64,000 bases of DNA, taken from contig NZ_CP108569.1 in NCBI RefSeq assembly GCF_036010505.1, positions 4,889,001 through 4,953,000 of the forward strand, written 5' to 3'. Source of the DNA: Streptomyces sp. NBC_01197 (lineage in GTDB: Bacteria; Actinomycetota; Actinomycetes; Streptomycetales; Streptomycetaceae). Both the position numbers and the translations under genes were made by a program. Shown piece after piece: positions 17,596 through 26,646 of the stretch (position 1 is the first letter of the stretch; the number at the start of each line of letters is the position of its first letter). Under the pieces are notes generated by a model. It searched no databases and was not told the origin of the DNA. It saw only the letters and a program-made list of their open reading frames with translations.

Positions 17596-18816
17596 TCAGG
17601 TGCGGCGGGCCGTGAACGGTCCGTCCGTTCCGAAGGCCAGCTCGGCGAAGCGTTCGCCGATGCGACGGTGGGCCGCGGCGTCGGGGTGGAGCTGGTCGGG
17701 CAGCGGCAGTTCGGCGGAGTCCGCCTCGCCGTACAGCTCGTTGCCGTCCAGGTAGTGCAGATGGGGGTCGTCGGCGGCCCGCTGCTCCACGATGCGGGAG
17801 AGCTCCGCACGGATGATGGTGAGCGTCAGCTTTCCGGCGGCGCGCTCCGCCGGGTCGCCGGTGGCCCGGAAGCCCAGCGTCCCGTTGCTGAAGTCGGGGG
17901 CGGAGGGCCCCGGGGTGTCCTCGTGGATGGGGCAGTGGATCGGTGAGACGACCAGCAGCGGTGTGGTCGGGTGTCCCTCGCGGATCGTGTCGAGGAAGCC
18001 GTGCACGGCGGGGGTGAAGGCGCGCAGCCGCATCAGGTCGGCGTTGACGATGTTGATCCCGATCTTGACGCTGATGAGGTCCGCCGGGGTGTCCCGCAGG
18101 GCGCGGGCCGTGAACGGGTCGAGCAGGGCGCTGCCGCCGAGCCCGATGTTGATGAGCTCCGCGTCGCCGAGTGAGGCGGCCAGCGCGGGCCATGTCGTGG
18201 TGGAGCTCTCGGCGTTGGAGCCGTGGCTGATCGAACTGCCGTGGTGCAGCCACACCTTGCGGCCGCCGGCCGGTACGGGCCCGACGGGGGCATCGGTGCG
18301 CAGCGCGACAAGTTCGGTGACCTCGTTGTACGGCAGCCAGATCTCGATGTCCTTGAGCCCGGTCGGCAGACCGGTGAACCGGACGGTGCCGGCCGGCCCG
18401 GGGTGGGTCTCCGCGGCACCGGTGACCAGGTCGACCAGCCGTACGTTGCCGCCCGTCACGCTCGCCCGGTCGGTCAGGCGGCCGTCGACGAGCAGGTCGT
18501 ACAGCCCGTCGGGGCGGGGCGGGGCGCCCTGGTAGGCCATCTTGGTGCGGAGCGTGTCCAGTTCGACGGTGGCGGCCCGGGTACGGATGACCAGCCGCAC
18601 ACCCGACGGCTGGGCCTCCGCCATGGCCAGTTGCCCGTCGGAGTACTGGGCTCGGGCCCGGGCGGGCAGCCGGTGCGGCAGGAGGCCGTGCTCGGTACGT
18701 TCCAGGTCGAGGGCGCCTCGTATCAGGTCCGCGGTGATCGGCGTGGTGACGAGCGTGCTGATGGGCGTGTTGATCCGTGCGGCGTCGCTGTGCGCTTCGT
18801 TGTGCTGGGAGTTCAT
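17596..18816 (-). CDS. SGNH/GDSL-family hydrolase
   Basis: 406 residues. The N-terminal half (to about 190) is a beta-rich domain like those preceding the catalytic part of the SsfX3/carbohydrate-esterase type. The catalytic domain begins WLHHGSSISHGSN, where GSS replaces GDS but keeps the nucleophilic Ser. NIGLGGSALLD gives the Gly of block II, ISVKIGINIVN the Asn of block III and LHPDAAAH the Asp-His pair. There is no signal peptide, so a cytoplasmic esterase is likely. It converges on sugE with 24 bp between stops. Confidence 0.85.
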   Translation of the reverse strand: MNSQHNEAHSDAARINTPISTLVTTPITADLIRGALDLERTEHGLLPHRLPARARAQYSDGQLAMAEAQPSGVRLVIRTRAATVELDTLRTKMAYQGAPPRPDGLYDLLVDGRLTDRASVTGGNVRLVDLVTGAAETHPGPAGTVRFTGLPTGLKDIEIWLPYNEVTELVALRTDAPVGPVPAGGRKVWLHHGSSISHGSNAESSTTTWPALAASLGDAELINIGLGGSALLDPFTARALRDTPADLISVKIGINIVNADLMRLRAFTPAVHGFLDTIREGHPTTPLLVVSPIHCPIHEDTPGPSAPDFSNGTLGFRATGDPAERAAGKLTLTIIRAELSRIVEQRAADDPHLHYLDGNELYGEADSAELPLPDQLHPDAAAHRRIGERFAELAFGTDGPFTARRT

Positions 18817-18902
18817 GGTCCCAGCCTGTCAACCGGGTTGCTGATCCGCATCCTTTTCAGCCGCCCGTGACGCCGGCGGGTGTGCCACCGGCCGCAGTGG
18901 GT

Positions 18903-21221
18903 TCAGCCGCCCGTGGTTCCGCCCCCCGGGCCGCCGTCCGTGCCTCCGCCCGTGTCCGTGCCGCCGTCTGTCAGCCCGCCGATCACGCCGGGGCTCTCGC
19001 TGCTGGGAGTCTCCGACGGCTCCGGGGACGATGAGGTGGGTGTGGTGCTGGGCGGCGCGGACGACGGTCCGGTCGGTGCCTCGCTCGGCGAGGAGGACGA
19101 GGCCGATGCCGACGGGGAGGCGGAGCTCTTGGCCGGAGTGGGCAGCGTTTCCTGGTGCGCACCGGACTGGAGGTCGAGGCGGAAGGGTGTGCGCGGGGTG
19201 CCGGCGAGCGCGGCCCCCGTGTACTGGCCCCAGATCTGCGCGGGGGCGCCGCCGCCGTTGACGCGGGGCAGGCCGAGCGCCCCGTACAGCGGCTTCTGCA
19301 CGCCGGTGGCCGGGTCCTGGCCCATCACGGAGATGACGGTCGACAGGTCGGGCGTGTATCCGGCGAACCAGGCGGCCTTGTCGTTCTCGGCGGTGCCGGT
19401 CTTGCCGGCCGCGGGCCGTCCGGCGGACTTGGCCGCGGTGCCGGTGCCGTTCGCGACGACGCTCTTCAGGATCGACGTGGTGGTGTCCGCGGCCTGGCGG
19501 CTGATGCCCTGGACGGTGTGCTTCTTCGGCAGGGAGAGCTTCTTGCCGTTCTTGGTGGCCTTCTCGACGATGGTGTACCTCCCGTGCCTGCCGTGGCCCG
19601 CGAGTGTCGCGTACGCCTCGCTCATGTCCAGCACGCTGGCGGTGGAGGGGCCGAGTGCGATGGAGGGGTACGGGTTGAGGTCGGGGGTGTTCTTCGGGAT
19701 GCCGAGGTCGACTGCGGTCTGCTCGACCTTGGACGGGCCGACGTCCTCGGCCATCTGCGCGTACACCGCGTTGACGGACTTGTCGGTGGCGGTGGCGACG
19801 GTGATGTGGCCGTACGACACGTCGTCCTCGTTGCCGGGCGCGTAGCCGGTCGATCCGTTCGGGCCCTGCACCGTGCGGTGGTTGGTGCCGTCGTAGATGG
19901 TGCTCGGGGTGATCCTCCGCCCGTCCTGGGTGGTCGAGTCGTTCTCCACGGCCGAGGCGAATACGTACGGTTTGAAGGTCGAACCGACCTGGTAGTCCCG
20001 GCGGGTGGCGTTGTTGACGTACTGCTTCGTGTAGTCGACGCCGCCGTACATCGCGACGACCTTGCCCGAGTCGGGTTCCACGGACGCGCCGCCGACGCGG
20101 ACGTTGCGGTCGGCGCTGCGGCTCTTGCTGAGCTTGCTGTTCACCTGGTCGTTCACCGCGGTGGCGAGCGCCTTCTGCTTGCTGCGCTGGAGTGTGGTGG
20201 TGATGCGGTAGCCGCCGGTGGCGAGCGTGTCCTCGTCGATGACCTTGTTGCTGGTGAGGTCGTCCTTGACGGCCTGGACGATGTACCCGCGCTGACCGGA
20301 GAGGCCGGACGAGGGCCTGACCTTTCCGGGCACCGGGAACTTCTCCGCGGCGCGCGCCCCGGGGGTGAGCCACTTCTTCTTGACCATGCCGTCGAGCACG
20401 TAGTTCCAGCGGGCCTCGGCCCGGCCCGTGTTGGCGGGGTGCACCACGACGTCGTACGCGCTGGGGGCGTTGAGCAGGGACGCGAGGTAGGCGCCCTGGG
20501 CGATGTCGATGTCCTGGATGTTCTTGCCGTAGTACGCCTGGGCGGCGGCCTGGATGCCGTAGGCGTTGCGTCCGAAGTAACTGGTGTTCAGGTAGCCCGC
20601 GAGGATGTCGTTCTTGCTCTCCTCGCGGTCGAGCTTGATCGAGATGAAGAACTCCTTGACCTTGCGGCTGATGGTCTGTTCCTGGCCGAGGTAGTAGTTC
20701 TTGACGTACTGCTGGGTGATGGTCGAGCCGCCCTGGGTGCCCTTGCCGGTCACGGTGTTCCATGCGGCGCGGACCATGGCCTCGGGGTCGACGGCGCTCT
20801 CGGAGTAGAAGTTGCGGTCCTCGGCGGAGAGCGTGGCGTGCTGGACGCCGATGGGGATCTGGGAGAGCTGCACGCTCTCGCGGTTGACCTGGCCGTCGCG
20901 GGCCAGTTCGGTGCCGTCGGAGTAGAGGTAGACGTTGCTCTGCGCGGTGGCCGCGGTGTTGGCGGTGGGGATGTCGACGAGGTTGTAGCCGGCGATGAGC
21001 CCTCCGATGACCAGCACGAGGATCACCAGAACGGTGCCCAGGACCATCCGCCAGGTGGGGATCAGCCGGCGCCAGCCCTTGCGCTTGGGGCGCTTGCGCT
21101 TCTTGGCCGCTTTCCCGGGGCTCGCGGAGGCACCTGCGTTTGCGGAGGCCCAGGCGTTCGCGGAAGCGCCGGCGCCGCCGTGCTCGCTGCGCCGGCCGTG
21201 CTGTGGCTGCTCGTCGCTCAC
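18903..21221 (-). CDS. Bifunctional class A penicillin-binding protein
   Basis: 772 residues. A short basic cytoplasmic tail precedes one membrane anchor (VLGTVLVILVLVIGGLIAGY, about 55-75). The glycosyltransferase domain has catalytic Glu in HATLSAEDRNFY and the motif QGGSTITQQYVKNYYL. The transpeptidase domain shows GSTFKPYVFA (nucleophile Ser), SVN and GKTGTA. The C-terminus is an extended Ser/Pro/Thr then Gly/Thr-rich tail outside the cell. It polymerises and crosslinks peptidoglycan. The GTG at 21221 has GGAGAG at correct spacing. Regulation may involve the palindrome at 21342 shared with the divergent ABC operon. Confidence 0.92.
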   Translation of the reverse strand: MSDEQPQHGRRSEHGGAGASANAWASANAGASASPGKAAKKRKRPKRKGWRRLIPTWRMVLGTVLVILVLVIGGLIAGYNLVDIPTANTAATAQSNVYLYSDGTELARDGQVNRESVQLSQIPIGVQHATLSAEDRNFYSESAVDPEAMVRAAWNTVTGKGTQGGSTITQQYVKNYYLGQEQTISRKVKEFFISIKLDREESKNDILAGYLNTSYFGRNAYGIQAAAQAYYGKNIQDIDIAQGAYLASLLNAPSAYDVVVHPANTGRAEARWNYVLDGMVKKKWLTPGARAAEKFPVPGKVRPSSGLSGQRGYIVQAVKDDLTSNKVIDEDTLATGGYRITTTLQRSKQKALATAVNDQVNSKLSKSRSADRNVRVGGASVEPDSGKVVAMYGGVDYTKQYVNNATRRDYQVGSTFKPYVFASAVENDSTTQDGRRITPSTIYDGTNHRTVQGPNGSTGYAPGNEDDVSYGHITVATATDKSVNAVYAQMAEDVGPSKVEQTAVDLGIPKNTPDLNPYPSIALGPSTASVLDMSEAYATLAGHGRHGRYTIVEKATKNGKKLSLPKKHTVQGISRQAADTTTSILKSVVANGTGTAAKSAGRPAAGKTGTAENDKAAWFAGYTPDLSTVISVMGQDPATGVQKPLYGALGLPRVNGGGAPAQIWGQYTGAALAGTPRTPFRLDLQSGAHQETLPTPAKSSASPSASASSSSPSEAPTGPSSAPPSTTPTSSSPEPSETPSSESPGVIGGLTDGGTDTGGGTDGGPGGGTTGG

Positions 21222-21341
21222 TGTCTCTCCAGCGTCCGGCACAAGGGTGTCGTGAGGGTGGCGTATGGGGCGTCGTAAACGGTGCTTTAAGGGTGCTGTA
21301 TGGGCTGAATCGTGTTCTACGCCCATAAAACACTGTTGGGG

Positions 21342-21361
21342 CGCCCGGTTCGAACTGGGCG
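21342..21361. promoter_or_regulatory. 20-bp near-perfect palindrome between the PBP and ABC genes
   Basis: CGCCCGGTTC (21342-21351) and GAACTGGGCG (21352-21361) are inverted copies with one mismatch, with no spacer. It is 120 bp from either start in a 261-bp divergent region, so it is a candidate operator for both genes. The regulator is unknown. Confidence 0.5.
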
Positions 21362-21482
21362 GATTATTCGGTCGCGGCGTGTGCTCCCGCTGGACTAGGG
21401 TCTTGCGCTTTGGTGCTTGCGCGGGGGAGAGCGGCCCCCGGCGGGCCGGACAGGGCGGAACGGACCGGGGGAGGAGGCTCGT

Positions 21483-22283
21483 ATGCGGCTGTACGCGGTC
21501 GTGGCCGCAGGGGGGTTCCGGCGCTTCGCGACCTACCGGGTGGCGACGGCGGCCGGGGTGTTCACCAACACCGTCTTCGGCTTCATCATGGCGTACACGT
21601 ACATCGCGCTCTGGGACGAACGCCCGCACCTGGGCGGCTACGACCAGCCGCAGGCCCTCACCTATGTGTGGCTCGGCCAGGCGATGCTGACGACGATGGC
21701 GCTGATGGGCGGCGGCCTGGAGGACGAACTCATCGAGCGTATCCGCACGGGCGACATCGCGATCGACCTCTACCGCCCCGCGGATCTGCAACTGTGGTGG
21801 ATGGCGAGTGACTTGGGGCGGGCCGGGTTCCAGCTGATCGGACGCGGGGTGGCGCCCATGGCGCTGGGGGCGCTCGCGTTCCACCTGGCGCTGCCGACCG
21901 ACCCTTTCGTGTGGCTCGCGTTCCTGGTCGCGCTGCTCTTCGGGGTGATTGTCAGCTTCGCGATCCGGTATCTCGTGGCGCTCTCCGCGTTCTGGCTGAT
22001 GGACGGGGCGGGCGTCACGCAGATCGCGGGGATCGCCGGAATGTTCTTCTCCGGAATGCTGCTGCCGCTGAACCTCTTCCCCGGGGCGCTGGGCGAGCTG
22101 GCCCGGGTGCTGCCCTGGTCGGTGCTGCTTCAGGTGCCGGCCGACATCATCCTGGGCCGGCGGACCGGCTGGGACCTGGCGGCGGCGTACGCCTTCCAGC
22201 TCGGCTGGGCCGTGGTGCTGCTCGGCGCCGGGCGGCTGCTGCAGTCCGCCGCGACGCGGAGGGTGGTGGTGCAGGGTGGTTGA
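21483..22283 (+). CDS. ABC-2 type exporter permease (first subunit)
   Basis: 266 residues with six membrane segments, a DUF990-like ABC-2 permease. GGAGG stands before the ATG, and its 3' end overlaps the next permease by 8 nt. The likely ATPase partner is at 24286, separated by a gene on the opposite strand. Substrate is unknown. Membrane-embedded permease pairs of this kind export drugs, lipids or peptides. Confidence 0.85.
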   Translation: MRLYAVVAAGGFRRFATYRVATAAGVFTNTVFGFIMAYTYIALWDERPHLGGYDQPQALTYVWLGQAMLTTMALMGGGLEDELIERIRTGDIAIDLYRPADLQLWWMASDLGRAGFQLIGRGVAPMALGALAFHLALPTDPFVWLAFLVALLFGVIVSFAIRYLVALSAFWLMDGAGVTQIAGIAGMFFSGMLLPLNLFPGALGELARVLPWSVLLQVPADIILGRRTGWDLAAAYAFQLGWAVVLLGAGRLLQSAATRRVVVQGG

Positions 22284-23079
22284 GGGGCTGCGCGCGTACT
22301 GGCTGATCGCCGGGATGTGGATCCGCTCGACGATGGCGTACCGGACGTCGTTCGTGATGACGGCCCTCGGCAACTTCGCCGTGACCGGGCTCGACTTCGC
22401 CGCGATCCTGCTGATGTTCTCGCACGTCAACCGGCTCGGCGGCTACTCGCTGGGCGAGATCGCCTTTCTGTACGGGACCGCTTCGACGGCCTTCGGCCTC
22501 TCCGACATGGTGATGGGCTCGATGGACCGGCTGGGCCGCCGGGTGCGCGACGGAACGCTGGACACGCTCCTTGTGCGCCCCGTCCCGGTCATCGCCCAGA
22601 TCGCCGCGGACCGCTTCGCCCTGCGCAGACTGGGCCGGATCACCCAGGGCCTGCTGGTCCTCGGGTACGCGCTGGCGGTCGTCGATGTCCACTGGACGCC
22701 GCTGAAGGTCCTGATGGTGCCGATGATGGTGATCAGCGGTGCGGTGTTCTTCGCCGCGGTGTTCGTGGCGGGGGCGGCGTTCCAGTTCTGGGCGCAGGAC
22801 GCCTCGGAGGTGCAGAACTCCTTCACGTACGGAGGGGTGACGCTGCTTCAGTATCCGCCGACGGTCTTCGCGAAGGACCTGCTGCGCGGGGTGACCTTCG
22901 TGATCCCGCTGGCCTTCGTGAACTGGCTGCCCGCGCTGTATGTGCTGGGGCGGCCGTACCCGCTGGACCTGCCGGAGTGGCTGGCGTTCCTCCCGCCGCT
23001 GGTGGCGGGGGTGTGCTGCGCCCTGGCGGGGGCGGCCTGGCGGGTGGGGCTGAGGTCGTACCGGAGTACGGGGAGCTGA
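22276..23079 (+). CDS. ABC-2 type exporter permease (second subunit)
   Basis: 267 residues, six membrane segments, clearly related to the upstream permease (both have the central LYRPxxxQ or LVRPxPVIAQ motif after TM2). Starts at a GTG overlapping the first permease gene by 8 nt, so the two are co-translated and probably form the membrane heterodimer. C-terminal YPLDLPEWLAFLPPLVAGV is typical of the family. Confidence 0.85.
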   Translation: MVEGLRAYWLIAGMWIRSTMAYRTSFVMTALGNFAVTGLDFAAILLMFSHVNRLGGYSLGEIAFLYGTASTAFGLSDMVMGSMDRLGRRVRDGTLDTLLVRPVPVIAQIAADRFALRRLGRITQGLLVLGYALAVVDVHWTPLKVLMVPMMVISGAVFFAAVFVAGAAFQFWAQDASEVQNSFTYGGVTLLQYPPTVFAKDLLRGVTFVIPLAFVNWLPALYVLGRPYPLDLPEWLAFLPPLVAGVCCALAGAAWRVGLRSYRSTGS

Positions 23080-23265
23080 CCCTCCGGCGGACCCCGGTGG
23101 CGGGCCGGCGGACTGCGGTGAACCCTCGCGGTGAGTCCCGACCCCGCCGGTGTCGGTGTCGAGGGCGGCGTTGCAGCCCTTGAGGCCCGCCCTGACGTGC
23201 TGTGATGGGCCGTTCCACCTTGGCTGTTTGGGCCGGGGGAGCGGGATGCCGTGCTGCCTGTTCGA

Positions 23266-23979
23266 TCAGCGTGCGCAGCGCCGGGGGAGCGTGACCGTAC
23301 CGGGCCTGTGCCGGAACGTGTCCATCATGAGCCACTCGTCCAACTCGGGGTCGAAGAGGTTCTGGACGCCGAATTGCAGCACCTGCCAGAACGTACTCCG
23401 GTCGTTCTGGTCGACGTAGATGTCGCCCAGCGCAAGGGGGAAGCGCAGAAACTTCCCCGGAGGCCGCTTCGGCAGAACGACGCCGACCCTCCAGTGGTTC
23501 ACGTGACGGTCCGGGCTCCCCTGGAGGATCTCCCGCCCGACGAACCGTGAGCCCCGGAAGGCCTGGTTCAGCTGGTCGAGGCCGAAGCCCGGGATCCGTG
23601 AGCATGAGTGGTCGGTCAGGCCGGGCCACTTGTAGGTCAGCGTGTAGAGCGTGCCGTGGTGGATCAGGTTGGTGAACCAGATCGGGTACTGCGGCCCGCC
23701 CGCGACCATCTGGCTGTCGCCGTTCCTCCCCTCCCAGGTGAACGGGACCGTGACACCCAGGTCCCGGACGACCCACTTCCCCTTCCCGCGGAAGTCACGG
23801 GGGAGATGAGGAGGGCGGGGCGTCGGCGAACCGGGCCGTTCCGCCGTCATGGTGGTGGCCGTCCGGGCGGCCGGGGTCCGTGTCCCGGCCTGGGCCGGTG
23901 GCAGCACCGTCGTGACGATGGCGATCGCTCCGGCCACTGCCGCTGAAGCGGTCGCCCGACGCGTGAGTGTCCAGCCCAT
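23266..23979 (-). CDS. Secreted protein of unknown function
   Basis: 237 residues. I do not recognise the family. A signal peptide is visible: TRRATASAAVAGAIAIVTT followed by VLPPAQAG, cleavage expected near residue 31-32. The mature part has a Pro/Thr-rich linker and then a conserved-looking domain with GKWVVRDLGVTVPFTWEG, YPIWFTNLIHHGTLYTLTYKWPG and WQVLQFGVQNLFDPE. The aromatic and beta-strand-like pattern suggests a small extracellular or wall-associated fold. It interrupts the ABC exporter genes on the opposite strand. Start chosen at the ATG before the signal peptide with GAGG upstream. Confidence 0.75.
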   Translation of the reverse strand: MGWTLTRRATASAAVAGAIAIVTTVLPPAQAGTRTPAARTATTMTAERPGSPTPRPPHLPRDFRGKGKWVVRDLGVTVPFTWEGRNGDSQMVAGGPQYPIWFTNLIHHGTLYTLTYKWPGLTDHSCSRIPGFGLDQLNQAFRGSRFVGREILQGSPDRHVNHWRVGVVLPKRPPGKFLRFPLALGDIYVDQNDRSTFWQVLQFGVQNLFDPELDEWLMMDTFRHRPGTVTLPRRCAR

Positions 23980-24285
23980 GGTGTACCTCGACTGTCGTGT
24001 CGGGCGCCGTCGTGGCGCGGGGTTCGAAAGCGGGAAGGCCATCCGGTCGCCGGCTCCGGGAGCAAGAGCGCACCGATGGGGAAATGTCATATCAGGCGAC
24101 AGGGGAGTTGGCGCTCAGGCGAGTCGCACGCCCCAGGACTTTCCCCTGTACGGCGGGGCAGCGGTGCGCGGCGTGCGGTGCCTGAAAAGTCCCGTGCCCG
24201 CGCCCGTCTCCCCGGGCATGATGGCTCTTCCGCCTCCACACCACCCGGAGTCGGTACGGGAGCGCACAACGGGAGTTGAACCACT
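23980..24285. other. 306-bp divergent intergenic region
   Basis: It contains the promoters for the secreted protein (minus) and the ABC ATPase (plus). No gene, hairpin or clear operator was recognised. Confidence 0.45.
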
Positions 24286-25260
24286 GTGACCGGTACGGCC
24301 ACCGACTTCATCGAACTCGAAGCCCTGGAAAAGGTCTTCGACGTACGCCGCAAGTCCGGCTTCCTGCGCCGGGAGAGACACCAGGTGCGCGCCGTCGACG
24401 GCATCAGCTTCCGGGTCCCCCGGGGCGAGATGGTCGGCTACATCGGTCCGAACGGCGCGGGCAAGTCCACCACCATCAAGATGCTCACCGGCATCCTCAC
24501 CCCCAGCGCCGGCCGTATCCGCGTCGCGGGCCTCGACCCCTCCCGCGAGCGGACGAAGCTCGCGCAGCGCATCGGCGTGGTCTTCGGCCAGCGAACCACC
24601 CTCTGGTGGGACCTGCCGCTGCGTGACTCGTACCGGCTGGCCCACCGGATGTACCGCATCCCCGACGACCGGTTCCGCGAGAACATGGACCGCTGTGTCG
24701 AACTGCTCGACCTCGCGGAGCTGTTGGAGGTCCCGGTACGCCAGCTCTCGCTCGGCCAGCGGATGCGCGGCGACATCGCGGCGGCCCTGCTGCACGATCC
24801 GGAGGTCCTCTACCTGGACGAGCCGACCATCGGCCTCGACGTCATCTCCAAGGCCAAGGTCCGCGGCTTTCTGCGGGACCTGAACGCCGAGCTCGGCACC
24901 ACCGTCCTGCTCACCACACATGACCTGACCGACATCGAGCAGCTCTGCAAGCGGGTGATGGTGATCGACCACGGCCGGCTGATGTACGACGGCGCGCTGG
25001 CGGGGCTGCACGAGGTGGGCGAGAGCGAACGGACCCTGGTGGTGGATCTGGAGCGGGAGCTGCCGCCGATCGACATCCCGTCGGCACGCAATGTCCGGGT
25101 GGAGGGGCCCCGGCAGTGGCTGGCGTTCCCGGCGTCGGCGTCCGCCGCCCCGCTCGTCGCGGCCGTCGCCGCCGAGTACCCACTGGTCGACCTCGCGGTA
25201 CGGGAGCCGGACATCGAGGCCGTCATCGCGAAGATGTACGCGGACCGGGACTTCCGGTAG
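24286..25260 (+). CDS. ABC transporter ATPase for the ABC-2 exporter
   Basis: 324 residues. Walker A is GPNGAGKST, the signature is LSLGQRMRG (LSxGQ type) and Walker B is VLYLDEPT. The Q-loop region VVFGQRTTLWWDLP is the form found with DUF990-type permeases. After the nucleotide-binding domain comes a C-terminal extension (about 245-324). It should power the permease pair at 21483-23079, from which it is split by the 23266 gene. Starts at a GTG. Confidence 0.9.
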   Translation: MTGTATDFIELEALEKVFDVRRKSGFLRRERHQVRAVDGISFRVPRGEMVGYIGPNGAGKSTTIKMLTGILTPSAGRIRVAGLDPSRERTKLAQRIGVVFGQRTTLWWDLPLRDSYRLAHRMYRIPDDRFRENMDRCVELLDLAELLEVPVRQLSLGQRMRGDIAAALLHDPEVLYLDEPTIGLDVISKAKVRGFLRDLNAELGTTVLLTTHDLTDIEQLCKRVMVIDHGRLMYDGALAGLHEVGESERTLVVDLERELPPIDIPSARNVRVEGPRQWLAFPASASAAPLVAAVAAEYPLVDLAVREPDIEAVIAKMYADRDFR

Positions 25261-25348
25261 GCGCCTCCGGGAGACGTTTGCGCCGGGAGTTTCCGGCAGG
25301 ACATGGACTGGACCGGACGGCGGGGCCAGCGGCGGGGTCGGACGGTGC

Positions 25349-26566
25349 TCAGGCGCTGGCCGGGGCGGACTTGCTCAGGGCGTCCAGGTCCAGGGTCATC
25401 GCCATCCGGCGGTAACCGGCGTCGCTCGGGTGCAGGTGGTCGCCGGAGTCGTACCCGGGCCGGAGCCTGCCCGGGGCGTACGGGTCGCGCATGGCCTTGT
25501 CGAAGTCGACCACCGAGTCGAAGACACCGCCCGCCCTGATGGTCGCGTTGACCTGTTGGCGTACGGCCTCCAACTGCGGAGTCACCCCGATGTGGCCGCC
25601 GAACGGCATCAGCGTCGCCCCGACCACGTGCAGCCCCCGCGCCCGCGCCTCCTGGGCCAGCTTGCGCAGCCCGTCGGTGATCTGCGCCGCGCTCAGGTTG
25701 TGCGGCAGCCGCAGGATGTCGTTGACGCCGAGTTCGATGACGACCGACTTCACACCGGAGCGTGCCAGCACATCCCGGTCGAAGCGGTCGAGGCCGCTCT
25801 GCCCCTTGCCCGCGCGCAGGACGCGGTTGCCGCTGATGCCTTCGTTCAGTACGCCGTAGTGGCCATCGAGCCGGGCGCCGAGTACGTCCGTCCAGCGCTG
25901 GTTGGTGTCCGCGGTGGAGGTGATGCCGTCGGTGATCGAGTCGCCGAAGACCACGACCGAGCCGCGGGCCTCATGGGTGAGGACGTCCACGGCGGTGAGG
26001 TAGCGCCAGTAGGGCGTCTCGACGGTGTGGCCGCCGAGGCTGGCGTACGAGACCTGCCGGGCGTGCGGGTGGTACGTGACCGGGCCGCTCGGCGTCGGGG
26101 TGGTGAAGGAGACCGTCACATCGCCGTTGCTGGGGATCGGGATGCGGGCGGCGTCGCTGATGGTCTGCCCGCCGGCCGGGATCGTGACGTAGTGGCGCCC
26201 GTCGAACGTCACCGCCTGGATCGAGCCGTCCGCCGATACGGACGCCTCGGTGACCGTCAGCGGCTGGGTGCCGAAGAGGTTGGAGAGGGTGATCCGGGCC
26301 AGCGAGCCGCCGATGCTGGTGTGTACGACGTTACGGATGGTGCTCCCGGGGAGGCCGTTCGGCGTACCGGGTTCGGGCCCTACGGGCGCCGCCGACCAGG
26401 TGCCCGTCCAGTTGCCGGACGCGGGCACCCCCGACGAGACCCGCGAGGGGGCCCCGGCGGAGACCGTGGTGGCCGGCGATTTCACCATGGCGAAGATGCC
26501 AACGGAAACGAGCGTCACCACTGCCGCCAGCGTGGCGAGCAGGGCGTAACCACGGCGCCTGGTCAT
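25349..26566 (-). CDS. Secreted or membrane-anchored SGNH/GDSL esterase
   Basis: 405 residues. An N-terminal hydrophobic segment (about 7-28) acts as signal or anchor. The catalytic SGNH blocks are VVVFGDSITDG (Ser), NEGISGNRVL (Gly), VIELGVNDI (Asn) and DHLHPSDAGY (Asp/His). The preceding 190 residues form a beta-rich domain with IRNVVHTSIGGSLARITLSN, common to bacterial extracellular GDSL hydrolases of the lipase/arylesterase type. The ATG has GAGGAG. Converges on the ABC ATPase. Confidence 0.9.
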   Translation of the reverse strand: MTRRRGYALLATLAAVVTLVSVGIFAMVKSPATTVSAGAPSRVSSGVPASGNWTGTWSAAPVGPEPGTPNGLPGSTIRNVVHTSIGGSLARITLSNLFGTQPLTVTEASVSADGSIQAVTFDGRHYVTIPAGGQTISDAARIPIPSNGDVTVSFTTPTPSGPVTYHPHARQVSYASLGGHTVETPYWRYLTAVDVLTHEARGSVVVFGDSITDGITSTADTNQRWTDVLGARLDGHYGVLNEGISGNRVLRAGKGQSGLDRFDRDVLARSGVKSVVIELGVNDILRLPHNLSAAQITDGLRKLAQEARARGLHVVGATLMPFGGHIGVTPQLEAVRQQVNATIRAGGVFDSVVDFDKAMRDPYAPGRLRPGYDSGDHLHPSDAGYRRMAMTLDLDALSKSAPASA

Positions 26567-26646
26567 GAGCGGTCGGTCTCCTCGGGAACTCGACGTGCGT
26601 CCCAGGAGTAGCTCAGGCAGGGACAATACGTACGGGGGCGGAACAG

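Noticed and set aside
21342..21361. tRNA T arm or LexA box at GGTTCGAACT
   Set aside because: No cloverleaf can be built around it, and the LexA pattern GAAC-N4-GTTC is not present.
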